Numbered from the stretch's first letter, positions 12,614-22,544 are shown. The stretch: DNA of 64,000 nt from Periweissella fabaria (GCF_918814575.1 NZ_CAKKNS010000005.1:62001-126000); one strand, 5' to 3'. Program-made: numbers and translations. The notes: generated by a model from the sequence alone, not told the origin.

Positions 12614-12685
12614 ACTTTATATCACCGAAGTAGTGAAAGTGCTTCGCCACCCAATAAATCAATGGGGTGGTGTAGGCACTTTTTT
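12614..12685 (+). promoter_or_regulatory. Candidate attenuator in the mnmE leader
   Basis: A terminator-like hairpin has outer arms AAAGTGC (12636-12642) and GCACTTT (12676-12682), an inner CCACCC/GGGTGG stem and a T run ending 21 nt before the mnmE ATG. Upstream, ACTTT (12614-12618) and CAC (12623-12625) can pair with GTG-AAAGT (12633-12640), which would sequester the terminator's 5' arm. A further stem, TCGGT/ACCGA with TAGG/CCTA, lies at about 12509-12553. The two states are mutually exclusive, as in an attenuator. I recognise no known riboswitch or T-box core. Confidence 0.5.
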
Positions 12686-12706
12686 AGTACCCAGAAAGGA
12701 ATTATC

Positions 12707-14113
12707 ATGGCTAACGCAGGAGATGCATTAACAGAATTTGACACAATTGCCGCAATTAGTACGCCACCTGGTGAGGGGGCAATTTCAATTATTCGTTTAA
12801 GTGGAGAAGAGGCCGTTACGATTGCTAATCGTGTCTTTAAAGGTAAGAATTTAACGAAAGTTGCTAGTCACACGATTAACTATGGCCACATTGTTGACCC
12901 CGATCACGACAATCAAGAAGTTGATGAAGTGATGGTGTCAGTAATGCTAGCACCTAAAACTTTTACGCGTGAAGATGTTATTGAAATTAATGCCCACGGT
13001 GGGATTGTCGCCACTAACAAAATTTTGCAACTATTACTTGCCAATGGTGCACGGATAGCCGAACCTGGTGAATTTACTAAACGGGCCTTCCTAAGTGGGC
13101 GGATTGATTTATCGCAAGCCGAAGCTGTGATGGATTTAATTCGAGCAAAAACGGATCGTTCAATGCAAGTTGCCTTGAATCAACTTGATGGAAATTTATC
13201 AAATTTGATTCGCAAAATTCGCAAGGATATCGTGGATACTTTGGCAGTCGTGGAAGTTAATATCGACTATCCGGAATATGATGCGGTTGAAGAAATGACG
13301 ACCAAATTGTTGTTAGAACAAGCCGAAAATGTGAAGGCCTACGTGGAACAATTATTACGGACAGCTAAACAAGGTAAAGTTCTCCGTGAAGGCCTTGCGA
13401 CGGCGATTATTGGGCGACCTAATGTTGGTAAAAGTTCAATTTTGAACCACTTATTACATGAAGATAAAGCGATTGTCACTGATATTGCGGGGACTACGCG
13501 GGATGTGATTGAAGAGTATGTCAATGTCCGCGGGGTACCATTGAAATTAATTGATACCGCTGGAATTCGCGATACCGAAGACGTGGTTGAAAAAATTGGG
13601 GTTGAACGTTCACGGGCCGCAATTACTAAGGCTGATTTGGTCATGTTAGTGTTAAATACTAACCAACCATTAACGGCCGAAGATCGCCAATTAATTGAAA
13701 TTACCAACGATAAAAAACGGATTGTTATTTTAAATAAAACTGACCTTGAACAAAACATTGATCAAGCGGAATTGGCTAGTTTAATTGCCGCTGATGAAAT
13801 GATTGCTGTATCGGTTTTACGGAATGATAACATGGACAAATTAGAAGAAAAAATTGCCCACTTGTTCTTTGATGAAGGGATTGAAAATAACCAAACTACT
13901 GTGATGGTTACTAATGCCCGCCATATTGGTTTATTAGCACAAGCGGCTAAATCATTGCAAGCCGTCATTGATGGGATTGAAATGGGGATGCCAGTTGATA
14001 TTGTGCAAATCGACATGACCAATGCCTGGGACAAACTTGGTGAAATTACTGGAGATTCTGTCCAAGACGACTTATTAACCGAATTGTTTAGTCAATTCTG
14101 TTTAGGAAAATAA
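12707..14113 (+). CDS. mnmE: tRNA-modification GTPase MnmE
   Basis: With MnmG it builds the 5-carboxymethylaminomethyl group on U34 of tRNAs. At 468 residues it is slightly longer than usual. The N-terminal formyl-THF-binding domain has [17 protein letters not shown]. The GTPase motifs GRPNVGKSS (about 235), [16 protein letters not shown] and NKTD follow, and the protein ends CLGK with the conserved Cys. The ATG after AAAGGA is chosen; a longer in-frame reading from 12584 runs through the terminator hairpin and has no similarity to the family. mnmG follows after 29 nt. Confidence 0.96.
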   Translation: MANAGDALTEFDTIAAISTPPGEGAISIIRLSGEEAVTIANRVFKGKNLTKVASHTINYGHIVDPDHDNQEVDEVMVSVMLAPKTFTREDVIEINAHGGIVATNKILQLLLANGARIAEPGEFTKRAFLSGRIDLSQAEAVMDLIRAKTDRSMQVALNQLDGNLSNLIRKIRKDIVDTLAVVEVNIDYPEYDAVEEMTTKLLLEQAENVKAYVEQLLRTAKQGKVLREGLATAIIGRPNVGKSSILNHLLHEDKAIVTDIAGTTRDVIEEYVNVRGVPLKLIDTAGIRDTEDVVEKIGVERSRAAITKADLVMLVLNTNQPLTAEDRQLIEITNDKKRIVILNKTDLEQNIDQAELASLIAADEMIAVSVLRNDNMDKLEEKIAHLFFDEGIENNQTTVMVTNARHIGLLAQAAKSLQAVIDGIEMGMPVDIVQIDMTNAWDKLGEITGDSVQDDLLTELFSQFCLGK

Positions 14114-14142
14114 CTTAGATTATAAAAATAGGAGAAATAAAA

Positions 14143-16059
14143 ATGGCTGTAATTCCATACGAAGCTGGCGCATATGACGTAATCGTTGTTGGTGCTGGGC
14201 ATGCTGGTTCTGAAGCTGCTTTAGCGGCTGCCCGCATGGGAAACAAAACTTTATTGATGACCATCTCACTTGAAATGGTTGCCTTCATGCCATGTAACCC
14301 GGCCGTTGGTGGTCCAGCCAAAGGGATTGTGGTACGTGAAATTGATGCCCTTGGTGGTGAAATGGGTCGCAACACGGATAAAACATATGTCCAAATGCGG
14401 ATGCTTAACACCGGTAAAGGTCCAGCGGTGCGTGCTTTGCGGGCCCAATCTGATAAAGATGAATACCACATCAGCATGAAGCACACGATTGAAACAACGC
14501 CTAACTTAACGCTACGCCAAGGAATTGTGGAAGAAGTGATTGTTGAAGATGGGGTCGCCACTGGGGTACGGATCAACACTGGGGCAGTTTACAAGGCGAA
14601 ATCAGTCGTGTTAACCGCTGGAACTTCATCACGTGGGAAGATTATTATTGGGGAATTGATGTACACATCAGGCCCTAATAATTCACAACCATCAATTAAG
14701 TTATCAGAAAACTTATTAGATCTTGGTTTTGAATTGAAGCGTTTCAAAACGGGTACCCCACCACGGGTTAACGGTAAAACAATTGATTTTTCTGTTACTG
14801 AAGAACAACCTGGGGATGTTCAAGCCAACCACTTTAGTTACACATCAAAGGATGAAGACTACTTGGCCTTGGAACAACAATTATCTTGCTGGTTGACGTA
14901 TACTAATCAACATACCCATGCAATTATCAACGAAAACTTGCACCGGGCACCGATGTTTACCGGTGTGATTGAAGGGGTTGGTCCGCGTTACTGCCCATCA
15001 ATTGAAGATAAAATTGTCCGGTTTGCTGATAAGTTACAACACCAATTGTTCCTTGAACCAGAAGGTCGGACAACTGATGAATGGTATGTCCAAGGATTCT
15101 CAACTTCAATGCCTGAAGAAGTGCAATTGAAGATGCTTCATTCAGTACCTGGATTGGAAAATGCTGAATTGATGCGCCCTGGTTACGCCATTGAATATGA
15201 CGTGGTTGCGCCACACCAATTACGGCACACTTTAGAAACTAAAATTATCAAAAACCTTTACACGGCAGGGCAAATGAACGGAACTTCTGGGTATGAAGAA
15301 GCCGCTGGTCAAGGAATTATTGCCGGAATTAATGCTGGTTTACGTGCGCTTGGTCGGCCTGATTATGAAATGAAGCGTTCTGAAGGTTACATTGGAGTGA
15401 TGATTGATGATTTAGTTACTAAGGGAACTAATGAACCATACCGGCTCCTAACTTCACGTGCCGAATACCGTTTATTATTACGCCATGATAATGCTGACTT
15501 GCGTTTAACTAAGGTTGGTCACGAATTAGGTTTAATTGATGATGAACGTTACGCTGCTTTTGAAGCTAAAGTAGCGGCTATCGAAGCTGAAAAAGCCCGT
15601 TTACAAAGTATACGTATCAATCCTAATGGACCATTGGATGCCTACTTAGTAAGTTGTGGTTCAAATCCAATGAAGGATTCAATTTTGGCATCTGAATTGT
15701 TACGCCGGCCTGAAATTAACTACCAAAAGTTAATGGAATTTGTACCAGCCAGTGAAACACCCCTTGATCGTTATGTAGTTGAAGAAGTTGAAATTCAAAT
15801 TAAATACGAAGGCTACATTGTTAAGGCCCAAGAAAAAGTTGAAAAACTTCACCGGATGGAAGCTAAGAAAATTCCGGTAAATATCGATTATTCTGCAATC
15901 GAGGGCTTAGCAATTGAAGCTAAGCAAAAACTTGGTAAAATAGAACCAGAAACATTAGCGCAAGCATCACGGATTTCTGGTGTTAACCCAGCGGATATCG
16001 CTATTTTGAGTGTTTATATTCAAAACGGTCGAATTGCCAAAACCGTTGCTGCAGATTAG
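14143..16059 (+). CDS. mnmG: tRNA uridine-5-carboxymethylaminomethyl modification protein MnmG
   Basis: This is the FAD-dependent partner of MnmE, 638 residues. The FAD-binding motif [21 protein letters not shown] lies near residue 10. The conserved Cys-containing segments [14 protein letters not shown] and [10 protein letters not shown] are present, as is the [16 protein letters not shown] loop and the C-terminal [17 protein letters not shown] precedes the ATG. In Bacillus the next genes are noc/rsmG/parAB; here ndh follows instead. Confidence 0.97.
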   Translation: MAVIPYEAGAYDVIVVGAGHAGSEAALAAARMGNKTLLMTISLEMVAFMPCNPAVGGPAKGIVVREIDALGGEMGRNTDKTYVQMRMLNTGKGPAVRALRAQSDKDEYHISMKHTIETTPNLTLRQGIVEEVIVEDGVATGVRINTGAVYKAKSVVLTAGTSSRGKIIIGELMYTSGPNNSQPSIKLSENLLDLGFELKRFKTGTPPRVNGKTIDFSVTEEQPGDVQANHFSYTSKDEDYLALEQQLSCWLTYTNQHTHAIINENLHRAPMFTGVIEGVGPRYCPSIEDKIVRFADKLQHQLFLEPEGRTTDEWYVQGFSTSMPEEVQLKMLHSVPGLENAELMRPGYAIEYDVVAPHQLRHTLETKIIKNLYTAGQMNGTSGYEEAAGQGIIAGINAGLRALGRPDYEMKRSEGYIGVMIDDLVTKGTNEPYRLLTSRAEYRLLLRHDNADLRLTKVGHELGLIDDERYAAFEAKVAAIEAEKARLQSIRINPNGPLDAYLVSCGSNPMKDSILASELLRRPEINYQKLMEFVPASETPLDRYVVEEVEIQIKYEGYIVKAQEKVEKLHRMEAKKIPVNIDYSAIEGLAIEAKQKLGKIEPETLAQASRISGVNPADIAILSVYIQNGRIAKTVAAD

Positions 16060-16100
16060 TGTTTAAAAATTAATTAATAATTTTTATGAACGTGAAAATG

Positions 16101-16130
16101 TTGCCAAAAAAGCACAAAATTAGTTATACT
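16101..16130 (+). promoter_or_regulatory. sigma-A promoter for ndh
   Basis: TTGCCA and TATACT are separated by 18 nt, about 77 nt before the ndh ATG. Confidence 0.6.
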
Positions 16131-16207
16131 ATAATAGATATGGCTAAAATATGCATTTTAGCAGTATACATTGGACAGACATCAAAAAAACTTAGGAGAA
16201 TTTAATC

Positions 16208-17422
16208 ATGGCCAAGACGAAAATCGGTATTTTGGGCGCAGGTTACGCCGGATTGTTAGCATTAAAAGTATTGCAAAGCAAAGCGAAAGATGTAGAAATT
16301 ACATTGATTGACCGTAACAGCTACCACAACGAAGCAACTGATTACCACGAAGTTGCTGCAGGTAGTGTTAATGCCGATAAAATCACTTACCCAATTTCAG
16401 ACGTAGTAAAACCAGGTATTACTAACTTTATTCAAGCAACTGTAACTAAGATCGACAAAGCAGCTAAGACAGTTGAAATCGAAGGCCACGAACCAATGAC
16501 TTTTGATTACTTAATCGTTGCTTTAGGTTTCCGTTCAGAAACTTTCGGTATCAACGGTGCAACTGAATTCGCATTACCAATGGACGACGTTGAATCATCA
16601 GAAGCTGTTTACAAGCACTTTATTGCTAAGTTGGAAGACTACCGTACATCAAAGAACCCTGATAACTTGAAGGTCTTGATTGCCGGTGCTGGATTTACTG
16701 GTATGGAATTAATTGGTGCCATGGCTGAAAACAAAGCTAAGTACGCTAAGATTGCTGGTGTTACTCCAGATGATATCGAACTTACTTGTATTGATGCTGC
16801 GCCTTCATTGTTACCAATGTTCCCATCAGACTTGGCTGACTACGCTGTTAAGCGCTTAGCTAAGCGTGGTGCTAAGGTATACACTAGCCGCGGAATCAAC
16901 GAAGTTAAAGACGGTGTTGTAGTTGCCCAAAACATGGAAACTAAAGAAATCATCGAATTCCCAGCCGGTACTATTATCTGGACTACTGGGGTTTCAGGTT
17001 CTGACGTTATTGCTAACTCAGGTATCGAAGCTCGTCGTAACCGTGTGATGGTTACTTCACAACTTAAAGATCCTGAAAACGACAAGGTTTACATCATTGG
17101 TGACGTTGCTGCTGTTATGGACGCTGAAAGTGGCCGCCCATACCCAACTACTGCTCAAATCGCATTAGTAATGGGTCACGTAGCTGCAATGAACATCATT
17201 GCTGACATGAACGGTCAAGAAGGTGAAGACTTCAAGTACGTAAGTCAAGGTACTGTTTGTTCATTAGGTAACACTGATGCCATTGGTGTGCTTGGTAACG
17301 GTACTAAGGTTAAGGGTTATGTTGCCTCAGCCTTGAAGAAGATCATCATGAACAAGTCACTTTGGGAAACTGGTGGTGTTAAAGAAATGCTTGCCAAGGG
17401 TCGTTTTGACTTGTACCACTAG
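16208..17422 (+). CDS. ndh: Type II NADH dehydrogenase
   Basis: This is a non-pumping flavoprotein that passes electrons from NADH to quinone at the membrane, 404 residues. Two Rossmann motifs are seen: GILGAGYAGLLAL near residue 7 for FAD and VLIAGAGFTGMELIG near 155 for NADH. TTGVSG and VYIIGDVAAVMD close the FAD site. Codon use is strongly biased, suggesting high expression. It would give a quinone-linked NADH oxidation route to an otherwise fermentative cell. A structured repeat begins 7 nt after its stop. Confidence 0.93.
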   Translation: MAKTKIGILGAGYAGLLALKVLQSKAKDVEITLIDRNSYHNEATDYHEVAAGSVNADKITYPISDVVKPGITNFIQATVTKIDKAAKTVEIEGHEPMTFDYLIVALGFRSETFGINGATEFALPMDDVESSEAVYKHFIAKLEDYRTSKNPDNLKVLIAGAGFTGMELIGAMAENKAKYAKIAGVTPDDIELTCIDAAPSLLPMFPSDLADYAVKRLAKRGAKVYTSRGINEVKDGVVVAQNMETKEIIEFPAGTIIWTTGVSGSDVIANSGIEARRNRVMVTSQLKDPENDKVYIIGDVAAVMDAESGRPYPTTAQIALVMGHVAAMNIIADMNGQEGEDFKYVSQGTVCSLGNTDAIGVLGNGTKVKGYVASALKKIIMNKSLWETGGVKEMLAKGRFDLYH

Positions 17423-17428
17423 AAATTA

Positions 17429-17684
17429 TAAGAGTGCAAATCACCTCGGTAGGTGCTGAGTACTAAAGAAAAGAGAGCTGTGACGGAAGTCGGGCGATAT
17501 CGAAAAATACATTAAATAAGACTCTTGAAGAAAATTCTTCGGGGGTCTTATTTTTGTATTTCGAATATATCGGACTTCCTGAACGCGTTTTAGTGGCAAA
17601 TTAACACTAGACCAGAGTTAAGTGCTCGGACCGCTTTTAATTTAGACGGAAGTACCTGAGGTGATTTGCACGTTTCGGCTCTTA
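17429..17684 (+). repeat. Family A long hairpin repeat, copy 1 (interrupted by family B)
   Basis: Outer arms GTGCAAATCACCTC (17434-17447) and GAGGTGATTTGCAC (17658-17671) pair perfectly, and TAAGAG (17429-17434) pairs with CTCTTA (17679-17684) further out. Inner arms CTAAAGAAAAG (17463-17473) and CTTTTAATTTAG (17634-17645) also pair. Between outer and inner stems lie segments shared with the copy at 55141: CTCGGTA, GAGTACTAA and ACGGA. The centre is occupied by a family B repeat plus about 35 nt (17598-17633). No protein is encoded. It forms the 3' region of the ndh transcript. Confidence 0.75.
17473..17597 (+). repeat. Family B hairpin repeat, copy 1 (nested)
   Basis: Arms GACGGAAGTCGGGCGATATC and GAATATATCGGACTTC pair imperfectly around AAATAC/GTATTT. 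The apex is a terminator-like hairpin (17514-17553) with loop AAAT and stems AATAAGAC/GTCTTATT and GAAGA/TCTTC. Four pairs in between are T-G, C-G, T-G, T-G, so they hold in RNA of the plus strand but not of the minus strand. The flanks match the copy at 51330 closely while the apical stem differs. Confidence 0.75.
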
Positions 17685-17974
17685 ATATTTGGTAAATTAC
17701 TTAAATATTATTAATAATAACGTTAAAAATATTTATATAATATAACGAATTATGTAAAACCGAGCCGAATGTAAGCATAATATTTTTAAATGAGATATAC
17801 TGTATGTTATATATTGTGGGTTTTTGCGTCAAAAAAACATAATTATTAGAATAAAACATTAGTATCATAATTTGTGTTCAAAAAAATAGACCTTGCTGCT
17901 ATTTTTATTTAGTTTATGATAAATTATACCTAAACAGATAAAAATGGCTGTAACACCCTTTAAATTAACAAATT
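17685..17974. other. AT-rich gene-free interval
   Basis: Between the repeat and the motB terminator I see no coding region, no clear promoter and no RNA gene, only AT-rich sequence. Confidence 0.6.
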
Positions 17975-18012
17975 AAAAAGAGGTCCCGATTATTAAATCG
18001 GGACCTCTTTTT
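17975..18012 (-). terminator. Terminator of motA-motB
   Basis: AAAAAGAGGTCCCGATT and AATCGGGACCTCTTTTT form a 17-bp stem just past the motB stop, with a T run on the minus strand. It can act in both directions. Confidence 0.88.
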
Positions 18013-18014
18013 GT

Positions 18015-18755
18015 TTACGAGAATTTACGTTGAATGATAATTTCAATTCGTCGGTTTTTGGCGCGACCTGCTGCATTCTGATTAGATGCGACCGGATTAT
18101 TTTCCGCAAAGGCTTCGATGGTGACCTTACTTGGATCTAAAACGTGGGCATTGGTTAGGTAATTCATAACACTAATGGCGCGGGCAGAACTTAATTCCCA
18201 GTTAGAAGCGTATTGGGGATTATTTTGAATTGGTAAGTTATCCGTATAACCAGCAATAATAAAATTATTATTTTGCAGCATTTTGATATGAGGGGCCAAG
18301 AGACTCAATGATTTGGCCATTTCACTAGTAACGGCGGCACTAGCAGTATCAAATAAAATATCGCTATTTAACGTTAAGTGAATCCCATCGCTTTGAATCG
18401 TGATCGTTACTTTATCGCGTAATGGTGAATTAGCGATGTCTTTTTTCGTTTCTTCAAAGGTTTTAGTTAACAACTGTTGTTCTTGTTGGCGTTTAAAATT
18501 TACTGAATCAATCGGTTTAATGACATTGTTGGGTTGGCCTTGGGCATTATTTTTTTCCTTAGCGATTAACGATGAATTTGGATTACTAGCTAAAATACTA
18601 CCAAATTCCGATTCGAGTTGCGCTAATTTTGCAGTATCAACTTTTGAGACCGCAAACAAAACAATGAATAAAGCAAGAAGCAACGTTAACATATCCGAAT
18701 ATGGGAGGAGCCAAGCTTCACTAGGTTCTTCTTCATGTTTATCTTTTTTTCGCAA
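18015..18755 (-). CDS. motB: Flagellar motor stator protein MotB
   Basis: MotB anchors the stator to peptidoglycan and carries the proton-channel Asp. The 246 residues show one membrane helix in the motif PYSDMLTLLLALFIVLFAV, with the Asp of YSDM as the proton-binding residue, then a linker and an OmpA-like peptidoglycan-binding domain (AGYTDNLPI, NWELSSARAISVMNYL, NRRIEIIIQ). The start is taken as TTG at 18755, 8 nt after AGGACGG; a TTG 13 codons upstream would overlap motA and lacks a good site. It is paired with motA under a sigma-28 promoter. Confidence 0.93.
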   Translation of the reverse strand: MRKKDKHEEEPSEAWLLPYSDMLTLLLALFIVLFAVSKVDTAKLAQLESEFGSILASNPNSSLIAKEKNNAQGQPNNVIKPIDSVNFKRQQEQQLLTKTFEETKKDIANSPLRDKVTITIQSDGIHLTLNSDILFDTASAAVTSEMAKSLSLLAPHIKMLQNNNFIIAGYTDNLPIQNNPQYASNWELSSARAISVMNYLTNAHVLDPSKVTIEAFAENNPVASNQNAAGRAKNRRIEIIIQRKFS

Positions 18756-18768
18756 ATTATTAACCGTC

Positions 18769-19527
18769 CTATTCTTCGATATATTCGTCGTCAATCATTG
18801 AATATAATTTTTTCTCGATTGTTTTGGCAGGTAAACCAGCTTGAATGGCCAAAATTCCTTCAAGCATAACTTCAAGTTCTTGCAGTTCGGTTTTAGAAGC
18901 TTGTTTAAGCCGTTCACCAAAGGGAATAAACAGCACGTATCCAAAGAAGATTCCGTATAGGGTGGCGACAAAGGCCGCTGAAATACTATGACCCAAAGCG
19001 TTGATATCATTCAGGTGTCCCAAGGCACCAATCAAACCAATTACGGCTCCCAACACCCCTAAAGTCGGTGAAGTTGTGCCGGCTGTTTTGAACATATTCG
19101 CTCCACGAGTGTGCCGTTCTTCGATTGCGTCAATTTCATTTTCAAGAATATCTTTGACTTGATCAGCTGCGACCCCGTCAACAACCATTTGTAAGCCATG
19201 AACTAAGAAAGGATTGTTATCTTCAGTCAAAACTGATTCTAAAGCAAGTAAACCATTACGACGAGCTGTGTTTGATAATTCAACAATTTCGGCAATTGTG
19301 TCAGGAATGTTTTGTTCCTGTTTTTTAAATAAGACGCGTACAATCCCGGGAAGCCGTTTGACATCCGTACTTGAAAACGTATTGAGTAACGTGGCAATGA
19401 TTCCGACAAAGATAATCGTTGCCGCCGCGGGATTTAAGAGTACCGCAACATTAGCACCTTTTAGAATCATTCCGACAACTACTGACGCAAAACCAAGAAT
19501 TATTCCTAAAATTAGTGAAATTTGCAT
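18769..19527 (-). CDS. motA: Flagellar motor stator protein MotA
   Basis: MotA forms the proton channel with MotB and pushes on FliG. The 252 residues have four predicted membrane helices, the first starting ISLILGIILGFASVVVGM. The cytoplasmic loop contains ARRNGLLALES, and the helix 3-4 region contains the signature TSPTLGVLGAVIGLIGALG. The ATG at 19527 has GGAGG 8 nt upstream; a longer reading to 19581 lacks a site and would overlap the promoter. It runs divergently from the flgB operon. Confidence 0.94.
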   Translation of the reverse strand: MQISLILGIILGFASVVVGMILKGANVAVLLNPAAATIIFVGIIATLLNTFSSTDVKRLPGIVRVLFKKQEQNIPDTIAEIVELSNTARRNGLLALESVLTEDNNPFLVHGLQMVVDGVAADQVKDILENEIDAIEERHTRGANMFKTAGTTSPTLGVLGAVIGLIGALGHLNDINALGHSISAAFVATLYGIFFGYVLFIPFGERLKQASKTELQELEVMLEGILAIQAGLPAKTIEKKLYSMIDDEYIEE

Positions 19528-19568
19528 GAATTGAACCTCCAAGAAAACTTTTTTTAAATACTGATAGA

Positions 19569-19595
19569 GTATCGGTATCAAAATTGTAAAGTTTA
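19569..19595 (-). promoter_or_regulatory. sigma-28 (FliA) promoter for motA-motB
   Basis: On the minus strand, TAAA and ACCGATAC are 15 nt apart, matching the FliA/SigD consensus. It lies about 42 nt upstream of motA. Confidence 0.75.
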
Positions 19596-19760
19596 ACGAT
19601 TTTTACTAATATCGTAAATTTTTGTATGGAAATAAAATAAAAATTAAGTTATATTTAAAAACATCTGAAAATAGTTATTAACAAAATTGATAAAAAACAT
19701 GTTTTGCTTACTAAAAACGTTTATTTTCCTGCGTTATTTATCTTTAGTTAATACTATTTA

Positions 19761-19790
19761 TTGTTTCTTAACAATACATTGGGATATATA
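19761..19790 (+). promoter_or_regulatory. Possible sigma-A promoter for the flgB operon
   Basis: TTGTTT and TATATA are 18 nt apart, about 25 nt before the flgB ATG. No CCGATA core occurs between 19596 and 19815 on the plus strand, so this operon is probably not FliA-dependent. The match is modest. Confidence 0.4.
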
Positions 19791-19815
19791 AAATACACAT
19801 GGATGAGGACTCGCA

Positions 19816-20184
19816 ATGGAAATCGACAATTTATTGAAGACCGCGCTATCAGTTTCAAATACCCGTGCACAAACAATTTCATCAAATATTGCCAATTTAA
19901 ATACCCCTGCTTATAAAGCTAAGCGGGTGCAATTTGAAAATTTACTACAACAAGCGACCGGACCGGGGCAAATGGTCACTGATAATCCCCGGCATATTGG
20001 AGCGTTAAGTAATATTCAACCGCAAATTACCACGGAAACGGGTACCCAAGTCCGAGCAAATGGGAATAATGTTGATCTTGATACGGAAATGGTCGATCAA
20101 GCGCAAAATGGAATTTATTACAATATGCTCGTTAGCCAATTAAATGGACGCTACCAAATGATGAGCTATATCGTGAACCATTAA
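19816..20184 (+). CDS. flgB: Flagellar basal-body rod protein FlgB
   Basis: FlgB is a proximal rod subunit exported by the flagellar type III system, 122 residues. The N-terminal SNTRAQTISSNIANLNTPAYKAKRVQFENLL is the rod-protein heptad/ANxNTP signature, and the C-terminus QLNGRYQMMSYIVNH is typical. It is the first gene of the long class II operon; gaps to the following genes are short, each with its own AGGA-type site. Confidence 0.94.
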   Translation: MEIDNLLKTALSVSNTRAQTISSNIANLNTPAYKAKRVQFENLLQQATGPGQMVTDNPRHIGALSNIQPQITTETGTQVRANGNNVDLDTEMVDQAQNGIYYNMLVSQLNGRYQMMSYIVNH

Positions 20185-20204
20185 ACGAATTACGAGGATA
20201 AAAA

Positions 20205-20648
20205 ATGAGTTTTTTTAACGGATTAAATATTAATGCGAGTGGGCTAGCTTTAAATCGTTTACAGATGGATGTTAGCTCAACCAATATTGCCAATGTTAAT
20301 ACGAATACCACGCCTGAAGGTGGTCCGTATAAAGCCAAGACTGTTCAATTTAGTGAAAATTTGATGGCACATCAAGCCGATTTAAATGATCCAAGTAGCA
20401 GTTTGAACTCCCCCAGTTACGGCGTTAAAGTTACGGGCATCACCGCTAATCAAAATGTTAAACGTACATATGATCCAACCAATCCCAATGCTGATGCGAA
20501 CGGGTATGTCGCCCAATCAAATGTCAATTTGGCTGATGAAATGGTCAAAATGATTCAAGCCCAACGCTCGTATGAAGCGAATGTATCAGCCACAGAAATG
20601 AACAAATCAATTTTACAAAAAGCCTTACAAATTTCATTAAACGGTTAA
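20205..20648 (+). CDS. flgC: Flagellar basal-body rod protein FlgC
   Basis: This is a rod subunit of 147 residues. It has INASGLALNRLQMDVSSTNIANVNT near the start and ends with VNLADEMVKMIQAQRSYEANVSATEMNKSIL, the rod-family C-terminal helix. It lies 20 nt after flgB. Confidence 0.94.
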   Translation: MSFFNGLNINASGLALNRLQMDVSSTNIANVNTNTTPEGGPYKAKTVQFSENLMAHQADLNDPSSSLNSPSYGVKVTGITANQNVKRTYDPTNPNADANGYVAQSNVNLADEMVKMIQAQRSYEANVSATEMNKSILQKALQISLNG

Positions 20649-20664
20649 TTCGAGGAGAAAATAA

Positions 20665-20985
20665 ATGGAATCAATCAATAGTTTGTTATCAAACGTACAA
20701 GGTTATCAAGGCTTTTTGGCTAAACAAACGGGCTTAGAAAATACCGATTTTTCCGCGACCCACAGTGCTAATTTCAGCCAGTTACTCGGGAATGCAATTA
20801 ACGGTCTTAACAATAATGTCAATGCGATGGAGCAAGGGACGGCGGGGTTAATTTCGGGAAATAATAATGATTTGGGTAAAGCTATGGTTCAAATGACAGA
20901 AGCCCAACTTTCAGTACAGACAGCGGTTCAGGTCCGCAATAAAGTACTTGAGGCCTATAACGATATTAAGAATATGCAATTCTAG
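20665..20985 (+). CDS. fliE: Flagellar hook-basal body protein FliE
   Basis: FliE joins the MS ring to the rod. The 106 residues contain FSQLLGNAINGLNNNVNAMEQ and the conserved C-terminal half with QMTEAQLSVQTAVQVRNKVLEAYNDIKNMQF. It is 16 nt after flgC, in the order flgB-flgC-fliE seen across Bacillota. Confidence 0.94.
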   Translation: MESINSLLSNVQGYQGFLAKQTGLENTDFSATHSANFSQLLGNAINGLNNNVNAMEQGTAGLISGNNNDLGKAMVQMTEAQLSVQTAVQVRNKVLEAYNDIKNMQF

Positions 20986-21011
20986 GAACCGTGTGAAAGG
21001 GATGTAAGTAA

Positions 21012-22544
21012 GTGGAGCGAGTTAATAGCAGTTTTGGAAATATTAAGGACAAGTGGTCAGCAATTAGTCGCCCAATGAAGATTGGGATTATCAGTGGCTT
21101 ACTTAGTTTAATAGCAATTGGTGTGATTAGTTTCACATTATTAACCCGGGTACAATATGGCGTATTGTTTGCCAATGTTAACCAAGGTGATGCGGGAAAT
21201 ATTACCGCGACTTTGAAATCACAAAATGTCCCGTACAAATTGGAGGATGGTGGCACAACCATCATGATTCCAGCCGACAAAGTTGACCAAACGCGGATTG
21301 ATTTAGCAATGGCCAATAAATTACCAAATAGTACGAGTGGTTTTGAGTTGTTTGATAAAACCAACATGATGACCACGGATCAAGACCGTAAGATTATGTA
21401 TCAACGGGCTTTAACTGGTGAATTGGAACGTTCAATTAGTTCCCTAAATGCGGTCCAATCAGCCCGGGTGATTCTAGTGACCCCGAGTCAAAGTGTCTTT
21501 GATGATTCAACGGACAAAAAAGCTTCCGCATCCGTAATTTTGACGTTAAAAGGTAATACGATTTCAAATTCCGCGGTCCAAGGGATTGTGGCTTTGACGT
21601 CGGCATCCGTTGAAAATTTAAATCCTGATAACGTTAAGGTTGTTGATAGTAATGGCCGCATTTTAGCGGATGGTGACAGTGGTAATGATAATCCACTGAC
21701 TGGGGGCAATAGTAAATTCCTCCAAATGAAGCAACAATATGAAAATCAATTAACGCAAAAATTGAGTACGTTATTAACGCCAATTTATGGGGCCGGTAAG
21801 TTCCAAGTTGCCATTAATGTTGATCTTGATTTTAATTCCGTTGAACGCAACACGGTTAAATACAGTAATCCTAATATTCGCAGTGAGAACCTGCAAATTG
21901 CTGGTAATAATGCTAACAACCAACAAACAAGTGGCCAACCTGATAACGCGGCCAATGTTGCGGGGGCCAAAAATGACCAAAATGGAACGTTTAACCGCAC
22001 GATTAATAATGAACTTGATACAGATACGACCAAAATTATTAATGCCCCCGGTTCGGTCCAACGAATTACCGCATCAGTTGTCCTTAATGGTGATGCCAAT
22101 AATGCGGCTAGTGCGAACCAAGTCCAAACAATGGTGGCTAATGCGATTGGCTTAGATTCAAAACGGGGCGATGCCGTTAATATTCAAGATGTGTCATTTG
22201 CTAAAACGAAAATGAATACTACCAGCAGCCCTAAAGAGGCTAAGAAAGCCAATGATTTATGGATTTACTTAGCCGTTGAGGCGGGAATTTTAACTCTTGG
22301 TTTAGCAACTTTCTTCATTATTCGCAGTCGCCGCCGAAACGAAGAAGAAGATGAATATGAATACGATGACTATGAGGATGAAGCCAAAGAAGTTCCGGAA
22401 GCACCAAAAAGTGCGCCAGTTGAACTTGATGAAAATGCCGAGTCAGTTGTTGAAAGTAAAACCAACCAGGCAAAAGATTTTGCTATGAAGAATCCCGATA
22501 TTGTCGCTGATTTAGTTAAGACATGGGTTCGTGAAGATAAATAA
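21012..22544 (+). CDS. fliF: Flagellar MS-ring protein FliF
   Basis: FliF forms the MS ring, the base on which rod, C-ring and export gate assemble. The 510 residues carry a membrane helix near 27-45, the YscJ-like ring domains with ANKLPNSTSGFELFDKTN, and a second helix near 415-440. An acidic stretch follows, then the C-terminal FliG-binding segment ending MKNPDIVADLVKTWVRED. The start is GTG, with AAAGGG upstream. Confidence 0.95.
   Translation: MERVNSSFGNIKDKWSAISRPMKIGIISGLLSLIAIGVISFTLLTRVQYGVLFANVNQGDAGNITATLKSQNVPYKLEDGGTTIMIPADKVDQTRIDLAMANKLPNSTSGFELFDKTNMMTTDQDRKIMYQRALTGELERSISSLNAVQSARVILVTPSQSVFDDSTDKKASASVILTLKGNTISNSAVQGIVALTSASVENLNPDNVKVVDSNGRILADGDSGNDNPLTGGNSKFLQMKQQYENQLTQKLSTLLTPIYGAGKFQVAINVDLDFNSVERNTVKYSNPNIRSENLQIAGNNANNQQTSGQPDNAANVAGAKNDQNGTFNRTINNELDTDTTKIINAPGSVQRITASVVLNGDANNAASANQVQTMVANAIGLDSKRGDAVNIQDVSFAKTKMNTTSSPKEAKKANDLWIYLAVEAGILTLGLATFFIIRSRRRNEEEDEYEYDDYEDEAKEVPEAPKSAPVELDENAESVVESKTNQAKDFAMKNPDIVADLVKTWVREDK

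Noticed and set aside
12584-12706. N-terminal extension of MnmE
   Set aside because: It translates the attenuator hairpin; the ATG at 12707 has a good site and matches family length.
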